A DNA stretch of 64,000 nucleotides, taken from Lachnospiraceae bacterium. Its GTDB lineage: Bacteria; Bacillota; Clostridia; Lachnospirales; Lachnospiraceae. Of this stretch, positions 9,675 to 16,587 are shown one piece after another; within the stretch, counting starts at the first letter, position 1, and each line of letters begins with the position of its first letter. The stretch spans positions 28,977-92,976 of the forward strand of contig JAAZZQ010000063.1 of NCBI GenBank assembly GCA_014239155.1. Direction: 5' to 3'. The position numbers were made by a program, and so were the translations under genes. The notes beneath the pieces were generated by a model, which was given only the letters and a program-made list of their open reading frames with translations, was not told the DNA's origin and did not search any database.

Positions 9675-10433
9675 TCATATTTTATGAATTTCAAAATCAT
9701 TTTCTTCTCTAATTGAAAGAACAACTGCCATAACAATAATGATTATTTTACAAACATACGACACATATTGATTCCCACCTATTACTAACTGTGAGAAAAC
9801 ATTGATTAACGAATGCGTCATCACGCATATCCACAAACTATTTGTCTTTACAAATAAAGCTGATAAAATAAAGCAATTCGTTAACAACCCAAGTAGAAAC
9901 GCAATTTGCTGTACTTGTGGTAATGTCCCTTCAATATAAAAATACGAAAAATGCCATATTCCCCATACAACAAATGTTAGTATCGTAGATAGGATATAAC
10001 TATGGCGTTCCTGCAAAATAGGTTGAAAAGCATATCTCCATCCTATTTCTTCAATCCCTCCAAATATAATTGCTTTAAAAAATAAGATAATTGGAATATA
10101 CCATGCGTTTATGGTCAATTTGCCATTGAATACAACATAACAAAAATCTAAACACATAAACAAGAAAACAAATAAATAACTACTACATTTTTGCTTAATA
10201 GCAAAAAAATCTTTCAGTAATTTCTTTATACTATATTTTTTGTGTTTTACCGCAATAAGAGTTCCCCATAGAGCAGATGAAATTCCTCCAATTCCAATAG
10301 CAACCATTCCAATTGACGTTGTATAATCTATAACCATACCAAAATTACGCAATATAAAAACTATAATACACATCATCCATATTTGTCCTAAAGTTCCTAA
10401 CAAATAAAGGGAAATTGCTTTATCTCGACTCAT
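9675..10433 (-). CDS. CPBP-family intramembrane metalloprotease
   Basis: About 252 aa with around seven membrane segments. The family's three motifs are visible: EEIGWR (EExxxR), WGIWHFSYF (the conserved second-motif His) and HSLIN (HxxxN). This is the CAAX protease/bacteriocin-processing (CPBP, formerly Abi) family of Rce1-like glutamyl proteases, often involved in bacteriocin self-immunity or processing. ATG 10433 is chosen because CAGGAG is 6 nt upstream; an ATG at 10478 would add 15 residues but has only a weak RBS. It is co-directional with the hypothetical gene 9126-9653 and divergent from the small XRE regulator. Very AT-rich codon use suggests transfer. Confidence 0.82.
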   Translation of the reverse strand: MSRDKAISLYLLGTLGQIWMMCIIVFILRNFGMVIDYTTSIGMVAIGIGGISSALWGTLIAVKHKKYSIKKLLKDFFAIKQKCSSYLFVFLFMCLDFCYVVFNGKLTINAWYIPIILFFKAIIFGGIEEIGWRYAFQPILQERHSYILSTILTFVVWGIWHFSYFYIEGTLPQVQQIAFLLGLLTNCFILSALFVKTNSLWICVMTHSLINVFSQLVIGGNQYVSYVCKIIIIVMAVVLSIREENDFEIHKI

Positions 10434-10638
10434 AAATATCTCCTGAAAATTCTCATTTGTCTTTGGAATATTATACATCTATTCACCACTTTTGGGAATA
10501 CCTGTAAAAAGTTGTAAACTGCTGAAAAATTCACAAAATAGGTTGTAATTTTTTATATATTCGTTATTACGAAGATATTTAAATACCAGAATATATTTTA
10601 TTCTATGGTGAAAGATAACATCAAAGGAGGTGTTGAAT

Positions 10639-10848
10639 CTGATTGACTATTTTCCGTTTTGGGAAACCTTAAATAAATCAACTCAAAACTGGTATACTTT
10701 GACAAATAGACCTCATTTATCACATAGCATACTCCACCGTTTAAAACACAACAAAGATGTGTCAACGAAAACATTGAATGATTTATGCCGAATTTTAGAC
10801 TGTGACATAAAGGATATTGTTCGGTATATTCCCTCCAATCGAGACTAG
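10639..10848 (+). CDS. Small XRE/Cro-type helix-turn-helix regulator
   Basis: About 69 aa. LSHSILHRLKHNKDVSTKTLNDLCRILDCDIKDIVRYI is the second half of a Cro/CI HTH domain (recognition helix plus the NLCxxLxCxxxDI signature common in mobile-element regulators). The start is unclear. GTG 10630 overlaps the AAAGGAGG SD and TTG 10633 is only 2 nt from it, while CTG 10639 is at the ideal 8-nt spacing and gives MIDYFPFW, the usual N-terminus of this family. A CTG start is therefore my best guess. It is divergent from the CPBP gene and may regulate it. Confidence 0.6.
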   Translation: MIDYFPFWETLNKSTQNWYTLTNRPHLSHSILHRLKHNKDVSTKTLNDLCRILDCDIKDIVRYIPSNRD

Positions 10849-11187
10849 AAATTATAAATTTGCAGCAGTAATGTTTACGGATTACTACTGCTTAAATTTA
10901 CTTTTAACATCATCTTCCTTGCCTATTCTCTTTGTTTATTGCTTATTCTTTTCGGTTTGCGGTAGCGGATATTTCTTCGCAATCGGCTCATATCTTTTGC
11001 AATAATAGTTCCAATATTCCTTCCTTTCCGCCAGCATCACATACCATCAAAATTCAGTTCACAACTTTTTCAAAAACATAACTTAAAAATGATATTGCTC
11101 TAAAAGAGATGTCTTTTTGATTTAAGGTATAAATCATTGGATTTCAAGAAAAACTATTAAAAAAAGAAACAGGCGGGAGGAAGTCAG
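10849..11187. other. Intergenic region with gene relic
   Basis: 339 nt between the XRE regulator and spoVAD. Apart from the minus-strand remnant at 10936-11046 I see no gene. A plus-strand reading at 10817-11005 has no RBS and looks spurious. No convincing sigma-G or sigma-F promoter was found before spoVAD. Confidence 0.5.
10936..11046 (-). pseudogene. C-terminal remnant of an unidentified protein
   Basis: The minus strand reads an open stretch of 36 codons ending in TAA (10936-10938). It has protein-like content: WYVMLAERKEYW followed by NYYCKRYEPIAKKYPLP and a polar tail. The frame is closed by a TGA immediately before the Trp and no RBS is visible, so this looks like the tail of a decayed gene rather than an intact small protein. 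Together with the XRE regulator it supports an accessory/mobile origin for this patch. The parent family is not recognised. Confidence 0.3.
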
Positions 11188-12288
11188 GTGGAAAAGAATA
11201 CAGTAAATAATGAGGCGATTGGAACATCTAGTATTGTGTATGGGAGCCCCGTTTTAATTATGGGAAGTGGGTCAATTGTAGGGCAGATGGAAAATGAAGG
11301 ACCGCTTGCAGGAAGTTTTGACAAGGTTAGCGAAGACAAAAATGACCTGTTTGGAGAAGATTCTTGGGAGAAGGCAGAGAGTGCGCTTCAAAAGGAAGCA
11401 GTGGCGCTCACACTGGCAAAGACAGGTGCGGAGACAGGTGATATCCGCTTTTTGTATGCTGGTGATTTGCTTGGTCAAAATATAGCAAGTTCTTTTGGGT
11501 TGGTGGATTATAATATTCCATTGTTTGGATTGTACGGTGCGTGTTCTACTTGCGGGGAGTCTCTTTGTCTGGGGAGTATGAGTATTGCCGCCGGCTATGC
11601 GGAGCGAGTTATCAGCCTGACTTCAAGCCATTTTGCAAGTGCACAGAAGGAGTTCCGATATCCGCTGGAATACGGTGGACAAAGACCCCTCTATGCATCG
11701 TGGACTGTGACAGGAAGTGCGGGATTTCTGCTACAAAATGTCAATGCATCAGGAAGATCTGTGTCCGGCAGACCAATTAAAAATGAATATGAGGGCAAAT
11801 ATCAAAATAAAATTGGCATTACAGGCGTTACTGTAGGGCGAATAGAAGACTTTGGTATTAAGGATTCCTTTAATATGGGGTGCGCAATGGCACCAGCAGC
11901 AGCATGGACAATCGCTGGAAATCTAAAAGACTTTGGCAGAAAACCACAGGATTATGATGCAATTTTTACTGGAGATTTGGGAAGTGTTGGTCAGCAAGCA
12001 CTGTTTGAGCTATTGTCCCAAGAAAATATTGATATTCGTGACAGGCATTATGATTGCGGGTTATTAATCTACGATACACAAAAGCAAGATGTCCATGCAG
12101 GAGGAAGTGGCTGTGGGTGTTCCGCAGTTGTGTTGTCAGCACATATTCTGCCTAAACTTGCAAAAGGGGAGTGGAAACGCATTTTGTTTGTACCTACGGG
12201 GGCACTACTCAATAAAACATCATTCAATGAAGGGCAAAATGTCCCCGGAATTGCACATGGTGTGGTAATTGAAGCACTTTCTGAGTAG
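11188..12288 (+). CDS. spoVAD: Stage V sporulation protein AD
   Basis: Component of the SpoVA channel that moves dipicolinic acid into the forespore and releases it on germination; SpoVAD is the thiolase-fold, DPA-binding subunit. 366 aa (B. subtilis 338). Recognised by the N-terminal VYGSPVLIMGSGSIVGQ and GPLAGSFD, the KAESALQKEAV stretch, LFGLYGACSTCGESL around the thiolase-like Cys, and the C-terminal GGSGCGCSA and FVPTGALLN. GTG start with a GGGAGG SD. Unusually, no spoVAC or spoVAE flanks it; an unknown gene follows after about 200 nt. Confidence 0.94.
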   Translation: MEKNTVNNEAIGTSSIVYGSPVLIMGSGSIVGQMENEGPLAGSFDKVSEDKNDLFGEDSWEKAESALQKEAVALTLAKTGAETGDIRFLYAGDLLGQNIASSFGLVDYNIPLFGLYGACSTCGESLCLGSMSIAAGYAERVISLTSSHFASAQKEFRYPLEYGGQRPLYASWTVTGSAGFLLQNVNASGRSVSGRPIKNEYEGKYQNKIGITGVTVGRIEDFGIKDSFNMGCAMAPAAAWTIAGNLKDFGRKPQDYDAIFTGDLGSVGQQALFELLSQENIDIRDRHYDCGLLIYDTQKQDVHAGGSGCGCSAVVLSAHILPKLAKGEWKRILFVPTGALLNKTSFNEGQNVPGIAHGVVIEALSE

Positions 12289-12384
12289 AATTAATTATAT
12301 TGTCTGATTATTTACCAAAATTATACAAAAAGACGGAAGAATTATAAAGTTGTATGATTTGTTCAAAAAATTCAGAAAACAATC

Positions 12385-12412
12385 TAAATTTTTTCTTCAA
12401 AAGGTTCGATAT
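12385..12412 (+). promoter_or_regulatory. Possible sigma-28 (SigD/FliA)-type promoter
   Basis: TAAA (12385-12388), a 16-nt spacer, then TTCGATAT (12405-12412), against the SigD consensus TAAA-N15-GCCGATAT (six of eight -10 positions match, spacer one longer). It lies about 85 nt upstream of the gene at 12497. Weak, by-eye call. Confidence 0.3.
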
Positions 12413-12496
12413 ATTAATTAGAAACAGAATGACTATCTTAGCATGACTGTGCGGAAAAGGGGGTCGGCACAGTATATATAAGGGAAAGGAGCATCT

Positions 12497-13051
12497 ATGG
12501 AGGTTCGGAGTGCAAATATAGCCCTAACAAACAGGGCGGCAGCGGCAATTGACAATTCTGGTTCAAACGGAAAGGAACAGCAACATGCGATGAAGGTAAA
12601 CAGTGCTGTTCCCGAGGAGAATCAGGAACTTGATGATGAGTCGGTTATGCTCTCAATATCTGCAGCAGGTCTTAAGAGAAGTCTACAGTTGGAGAAACAG
12701 ACGGAGAAGGAAGCGGCAGAGGAAACCTTTACGGGAGAGACAGAACTTGAGGATATGATGAAGAAAATGGAAGGACTTTCCAGTCAGGTTATCAATGGAC
12801 ATTTTTCCATATCAGACAGGTTGAGTTTTAATTCAGAAATTGAAAAGCTGACCAATGAAATTAATCGGTTAAATGGGGACAATATGGTTGTCACAAAAAA
12901 TAATTGTATGCAATTGTCACAGAGAATATCGGATTTGACGCGCAATATTAGTGCGGCAGCTGTTTATCGTAATAGTGCGCGCACAGTGTTTATGGTCAAC
13001 TCAAGACAACCAGTAAAACCGACAGACTCAATGCTTGACATTACACTATAA
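12497..13051 (+). CDS. Hypothetical protein with C-terminal helical region
   Basis: 184 aa, no signal peptide or membrane segment. The N-terminal ~85 residues are polar and low complexity. The C-terminal half (LEDMMKKMEGLSSQ, EIEKLTNEINRLN, CMQLSQRISDLTRNISAAAVYRN) is predicted helical/coiled coil, and LSISAAGL resembles linker motifs of flagellar-hook or secreted proteins. The SD AAAGGAG is 7 nt before ATG. A SigD-like promoter lies upstream and a strong terminator directly downstream, so it is monocistronic. Function not recognised; a flagellar or motility link is a guess based on the promoter and helical content. Confidence 0.65.
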   Translation: MEVRSANIALTNRAAAAIDNSGSNGKEQQHAMKVNSAVPEENQELDDESVMLSISAAGLKRSLQLEKQTEKEAAEETFTGETELEDMMKKMEGLSSQVINGHFSISDRLSFNSEIEKLTNEINRLNGDNMVVTKNNCMQLSQRISDLTRNISAAAVYRNSARTVFMVNSRQPVKPTDSMLDITL

Positions 13052-13056
13052 AATAA

Positions 13057-13086
13057 GAAAAGAACGCCAATATGCGTTCTTTTTTG
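13057..13086 (+). terminator. Rho-independent terminator
   Basis: GAAAAGAACGC (13057-13067), loop CAATAT, then GCGTTCTTTTTT. A 9-bp stem with U-run directly after the stop codon of the gene ending at 13051. Confidence 0.85.
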
Positions 13087-13230
13087 GTCGTTTTTTCTTT
13101 ATAGATTGTTATTATTAAGGAAAGAGTTTGTAAGATTTTCTTGACTTTTTTCTTATACTGGCACAAGATGATATAGAAGGATAACCGTTCAGAGAAAGAA
13201 GTGATATTTATACGCAGGATGGATTTTAAG

Positions 13231-13449
13231 ATGGAACGTCCCGGACAAGTGAAGGTAGGAGATGTGATCACAGTTACGGAGGGCGTTTTGCCAAGTAATT
13301 ATTATTATACCATTAATCCGGCTGTGGCGATGTCCGGAAACATTCCTTTTCGGGACAGGCTTCAGTCGAAGAGCGGCACAGTGGTTTCTGTGGAGGAAAA
13401 CACAAGAGGTTATTATGTTATTGTAGAATTTGAGGAAGATGAGATATAA
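13231..13449 (+). CDS. Small conserved-looking hypothetical protein upstream of ridA
   Basis: About 72 aa, soluble, beta-rich (QVKVGDVITVTEGVLPSNYYYTINP and GTVVSVEENTRGYYVIVEFEEDE), possibly a small SH3-like or OB-like barrel. ATG 13231 has AGGATGG 8 nt upstream and begins where the compact domain starts. GTG 13201 and ATG 13219 are in frame with poorer RBS spacing. It ends 14 nt before ridA and is very likely co-transcribed. Family not recognised. Confidence 0.6.
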   Translation: MERPGQVKVGDVITVTEGVLPSNYYYTINPAVAMSGNIPFRDRLQSKSGTVVSVEENTRGYYVIVEFEEDEI

Positions 13450-13463
13450 AGGAGGAAATTTTT

Positions 13464-13841
13464 ATGAAAAAAATTAGCACAGATAAGGCGCCGGCGGCAA
13501 TTGGTCCATATTCACAGGCAATTCTTGCGGGAGACTTTCTGTATGCGTCCGGTCAGATTCCCATTAATCCTGAGACTGGAAATGTGGAGGTAGAAGGCAT
13601 TACGACGCAGGCAGAGCAGTCTATAAAAAATGTTGGTGAGATTTTAAAAGCGGCAGGTACAGACTATGACCATGTGGTAAAAACGACTTGCTTTCTGACA
13701 GATATTGCCGATTTTGCAGCGTTTAATGAAGTGTATGCAAAGTATTTTACACAGAATCCAGCAAGGAGCTGCGTGGCGGTAAAAGATTTACCCAAAAATG
13801 TGCTCTGCGAGGTTGAGGTGATCGCATACCTTGGGGATTGA
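13464..13841 (+). CDS. ridA: RidA-family 2-iminobutanoate/2-iminopropanoate deaminase
   Basis: Hydrolyses reactive enamine/imine intermediates released by PLP enzymes. 125 aa, the usual length (125-130). Diagnostic parts: STDKAPAAIGPYSQA at the N-terminus, ASGQIPINPETG, and NPARSCVAVKDLPKN-LCEVEVIAY at the C-terminus with the Arg equivalent to RidA Arg105 and the terminal Glu. RBS AAGGAGG. It lies between a small hypothetical gene and a shikimate-kinase-like gene (21 nt to that start), forming a short operon. Confidence 0.95.
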   Translation: MKKISTDKAPAAIGPYSQAILAGDFLYASGQIPINPETGNVEVEGITTQAEQSIKNVGEILKAAGTDYDHVVKTTCFLTDIADFAAFNEVYAKYFTQNPARSCVAVKDLPKNVLCEVEVIAYLGD

Positions 13842-13862
13842 TGACAGCTAGGAGTGAGACAT

Positions 13863-14363
13863 TTGAAAGCAAAAAATATTGTATTGATTGGAATGCCTGG
13901 CGCAGGCAAAAGTTCAATTGGCGTGGTGCTTGCAAAGAACATGGGGATGTCCTTTGTGGATTCCGATCTTGTAATTCAGGAGCAGGAGGGGAAAAAACTT
14001 CATGAATTGATAGAGCAATATGGATTGGAAGGATTCTTGGGTATTGAGAGCAGAGTGAATACTGCGCTGAATCCCAAGACCGCAGTGATTGCCACAGGCG
14101 GCAGTGCAGTCTATAGTGCGCAGGCAATGGAGCATTTGCGCAGTATTGCGATGGTGGTTTATTTAAAGCTATCCTATAAGAGTATTCAGGAGCGTTTGGG
14201 AGATTTGACAGAGCGCGGCGTTGTTCTTAGAGAAGGCTTGACACTGCGCGGATTGTATGAGGAGCGGGTGCCCTTATATGAAAAATACGCTAATATGACA
14301 GTGGATTGTGAAAATAAAAATATTCGTGAGATTGTTACGGAGCTTGCAAAGCGATTGAAATGA
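13863..14363 (+). CDS. Shikimate-kinase-like P-loop kinase (divergent substrate site)
   Basis: 166 aa. The P-loop GMPGAGKSS (residues 10-18) and DSD (33-35) match shikimate kinase, as does the lid/base pattern with ERVPLYEKYA near 134. However, the Arg of the FR motif that binds the shikimate carboxylate (Mtb Arg58) is Leu59 here (EGFLGIES), and the GGG motif reads GGS (TGGSAV, 78-83). TTG 13863 is preferred over GTG 13854 because AGGAG lies 8 nt before it. Annotation pipelines would call this AroK. I judge the fold certain and the substrate uncertain. No aromatic-pathway genes are nearby. Confidence 0.75.
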   Translation: MKAKNIVLIGMPGAGKSSIGVVLAKNMGMSFVDSDLVIQEQEGKKLHELIEQYGLEGFLGIESRVNTALNPKTAVIATGGSAVYSAQAMEHLRSIAMVVYLKLSYKSIQERLGDLTERGVVLREGLTLRGLYEERVPLYEKYANMTVDCENKNIREIVTELAKRLK

Positions 14364-14381
14364 AGATGGGGTTAGCCAAAT

Positions 14382-14425
14382 AAAAACCCGTTCGTTTATG
14401 CGGTGTGCAGAGGAACAGGTTTTTA
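14382..14425. terminator. Bidirectional terminator between convergent genes
   Basis: AAAAACCCGTTC pairs imperfectly with GAACAGGTTTTTA across a ~17-nt loop. A-run on one side and T-run on the other suit both the aroK-like gene (+) and pepF (-). Confidence 0.7.
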
Positions 14426-14439
14426 TTGGATATAAATAA

Positions 14440-16257
14440 TTATCGCATCAATTCAGCCATCTCATCAATTAAACTGTCAAATAGTTTTAGTGCTTCCTCG
14501 ACAGGTTTTTTTGTAGACATATCAACACCAGCGTCTTTTAAGATAGATACAGGGTCTTTGGAGCATCCAGCACTCAGGAAGCATTCTTTGTACGCTTTTA
14601 CAGCAGGGGCACCTTCATTTAAGATTTTTTGTGAGAGTGCAATTGCAGCGGAAAATCCAGTAGCGTATTGATATACATAGAAATTATAGAAGAAGTGTGG
14701 AATGCGTGCCCACTCCAAATCAATCTTTGTATCATGCACAATATCTTTTCCGAAATACAGTGTGATTAAATCGTGGTAAACCTTGCAGGCAGACTCTGAG
14801 TTGATACTCTCACCATTTTGTATCATTTGGCTCATTTTTAACTCAAACTCTGCAAACATTGTCTGGCGATAAAGCGTTGTCCGAAACTGTTCTAGAAAAT
14901 AATTGATTAAATATGCCCGTTCTTTTTTATCTGTAGTCTTTTTTAGCAAATGCTGCATAAGCAGCGCTTCATTGCAGGTGGAGGCAACTTCTGCCACAAA
15001 GATTACATAGTCTGAGTCTACCACAGGTTGATTTTTGTTGGAGAGGTAGGAGTGCAGTGCATGTCCCATCTCATGAACTGTTGTAAACTCGCTGTCGAGA
15101 TTGTTTTTATAATTTAACAGGACATAGGGGTGAATGCGACAGCCACTAGAATAGGCGCCACTGCGCTTTCCTGTATTTTCATAGATGTCAATCCAGCGGT
15201 TTTGAAATCCTTCGTCGAGAAGTGCCACATAATCCTCACCAAGAACAGCGAGAGCCTCGCGGATATTTTCCTTAGTCTCTGCAAATGGAATATTGCGTTC
15301 CGCATTTGACACCATAGGTACATATAAATCATACATGTGGAGTTCGTCCACTTTTAACAGTTTTTTTCTAAGGCGCACATATTTGTACATAGACTCCATA
15401 TTCTCATGAACTGCTTGAATTAGATTGTAATAAACTTGTGGGTCTACATTGGTGTGATTGAGCGCTGCCTCTAAAGGGCTATTGTACTTGCGCATTTTGG
15501 CAAAGAAATTGAGCTGTTTCATCTGTGCTGACAGAATTGCCGCGGAGGTGTTCTTGTGCTCGTCGTAAGTTTTATACAGGGATTCAAAGGCATCTTTTCT
15601 GACATTTCTATCATAATTCTGCATGAGTGGGATAAAACTTGCATGTGTTACAGCGAATCGGTTTCCCTCAATATCTGTCACAGATTCATAGGTCATATCA
15701 GCGTCATTTAAAAGACCAAAAATGTCTTCTGGTGACTGTGCAAGGTCCCCGGCAGCAGCGAGGATTTTCTCCTCGGAATCACTTAAAATATGCGCCTTTT
15801 TCCGAAGAATATCATTTAGACATCTTTTGTAGGTGGAAAGTGCAGGTCGCTTTTCATAGAATTCTTTTAAGGTGCTGTCAGGAATTTCAAGGATTTCTGG
15901 TTCCGCAAATGATAATGCAGAGGAAATTTCCACACATGTGCCCATTGTCTGGTCTTTATAGCCTTGATAAGTGGTATTTTTTGTATCCTCATCTGCCTTT
16001 CGCAGAGAATAGTTTGCAAATTTGTCAATCAACACAAAAATCTCATCTTGCAATTTCATGAAGTCAAGTAGGCTGTCTGCATTTTTGCCGAGCTTTCCGC
16101 GAAAGGATTCTATCTGCGGAAGCATTCCCTTTAGTCGCTCCAAATCTTTTTTCCAGTCCGCATCACTTGCATAGAGGTCTTCTACAGCCCAAGTGTACTC
16201 TCTTGGCACATCACTGCGTTTCTCATAACTTTCAGTTTTGTTTTGTTGGTTGTCCAT
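14440..16257 (-). CDS. pepF: Oligoendopeptidase F (M3 family metallopeptidase)
   Basis: Cytoplasmic zinc endopeptidase cleaving peptides of about 7-17 residues. 605 aa, standard PepF length. The HEMGHALHSY motif (HExxH, near residue 393) supplies two zinc ligands and the catalytic Glu; the third ligand Glu follows in the FVAEVASTCNEALL helix. ATG 16257 is chosen because AAAGGAG lies 9 nt upstream; an in-frame start at 16311 would put the SD inside the gene. Monocistronic, convergent with the aroK-like gene and divergent from addB. Confidence 0.95.
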   Translation of the reverse strand: MDNQQNKTESYEKRSDVPREYTWAVEDLYASDADWKKDLERLKGMLPQIESFRGKLGKNADSLLDFMKLQDEIFVLIDKFANYSLRKADEDTKNTTYQGYKDQTMGTCVEISSALSFAEPEILEIPDSTLKEFYEKRPALSTYKRCLNDILRKKAHILSDSEEKILAAAGDLAQSPEDIFGLLNDADMTYESVTDIEGNRFAVTHASFIPLMQNYDRNVRKDAFESLYKTYDEHKNTSAAILSAQMKQLNFFAKMRKYNSPLEAALNHTNVDPQVYYNLIQAVHENMESMYKYVRLRKKLLKVDELHMYDLYVPMVSNAERNIPFAETKENIREALAVLGEDYVALLDEGFQNRWIDIYENTGKRSGAYSSGCRIHPYVLLNYKNNLDSEFTTVHEMGHALHSYLSNKNQPVVDSDYVIFVAEVASTCNEALLMQHLLKKTTDKKERAYLINYFLEQFRTTLYRQTMFAEFELKMSQMIQNGESINSESACKVYHDLITLYFGKDIVHDTKIDLEWARIPHFFYNFYVYQYATGFSAAIALSQKILNEGAPAVKAYKECFLSAGCSKDPVSILKDAGVDMSTKKPVEEALKLFDSLIDEMAELMR

Positions 16258-16587
16258 TTTATAGTTCTCCTTTATATTATATTCGTAAATCTTGTTACTG
16301 TTCACTCCCAATATCAGTTAGTTAAGACCAAATTCCAAAAAACGGGCTGAAAATGACATTGCCTGTGAACAGTAACGAAATCTTTCCTAAATAGTCTACC
16401 ATTTTATCTGGCATTATGCTAGACTATTATGAGGAGAAGTTTGAAAAGAAGAGTTAAAAGTTACTATTTATGAGGATAAAAAAGTAGTGAAAAGTGTGTG
16501 CAGAAATGCTGCTTATACCAACAATATTTAAAATTTTGCTTAAAACTGATAGGTGTGAACAGCAGTGGTAAAAAAGAGGGGTAAAAT
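16258..16587. other. pepF-addB divergent intergenic region with inverted repeat
   Basis: 330 nt carrying both promoters. A perfect 12-bp inverted repeat, GTTACTGTTCAC (16294-16305) and GTGAACAGTAAC (16365-16376), encloses 59 nt. It resembles the ends of the short repeat elements at 49953-50086 and 58451-58587. Nothing else recognised. Confidence 0.45.

Noticed and set aside
10817..11005. 62-codon hydrophobic plus-strand frame after the XRE regulator
   Set aside because: No RBS, overlaps the regulator, and the opposite strand carries a better protein-like relic.
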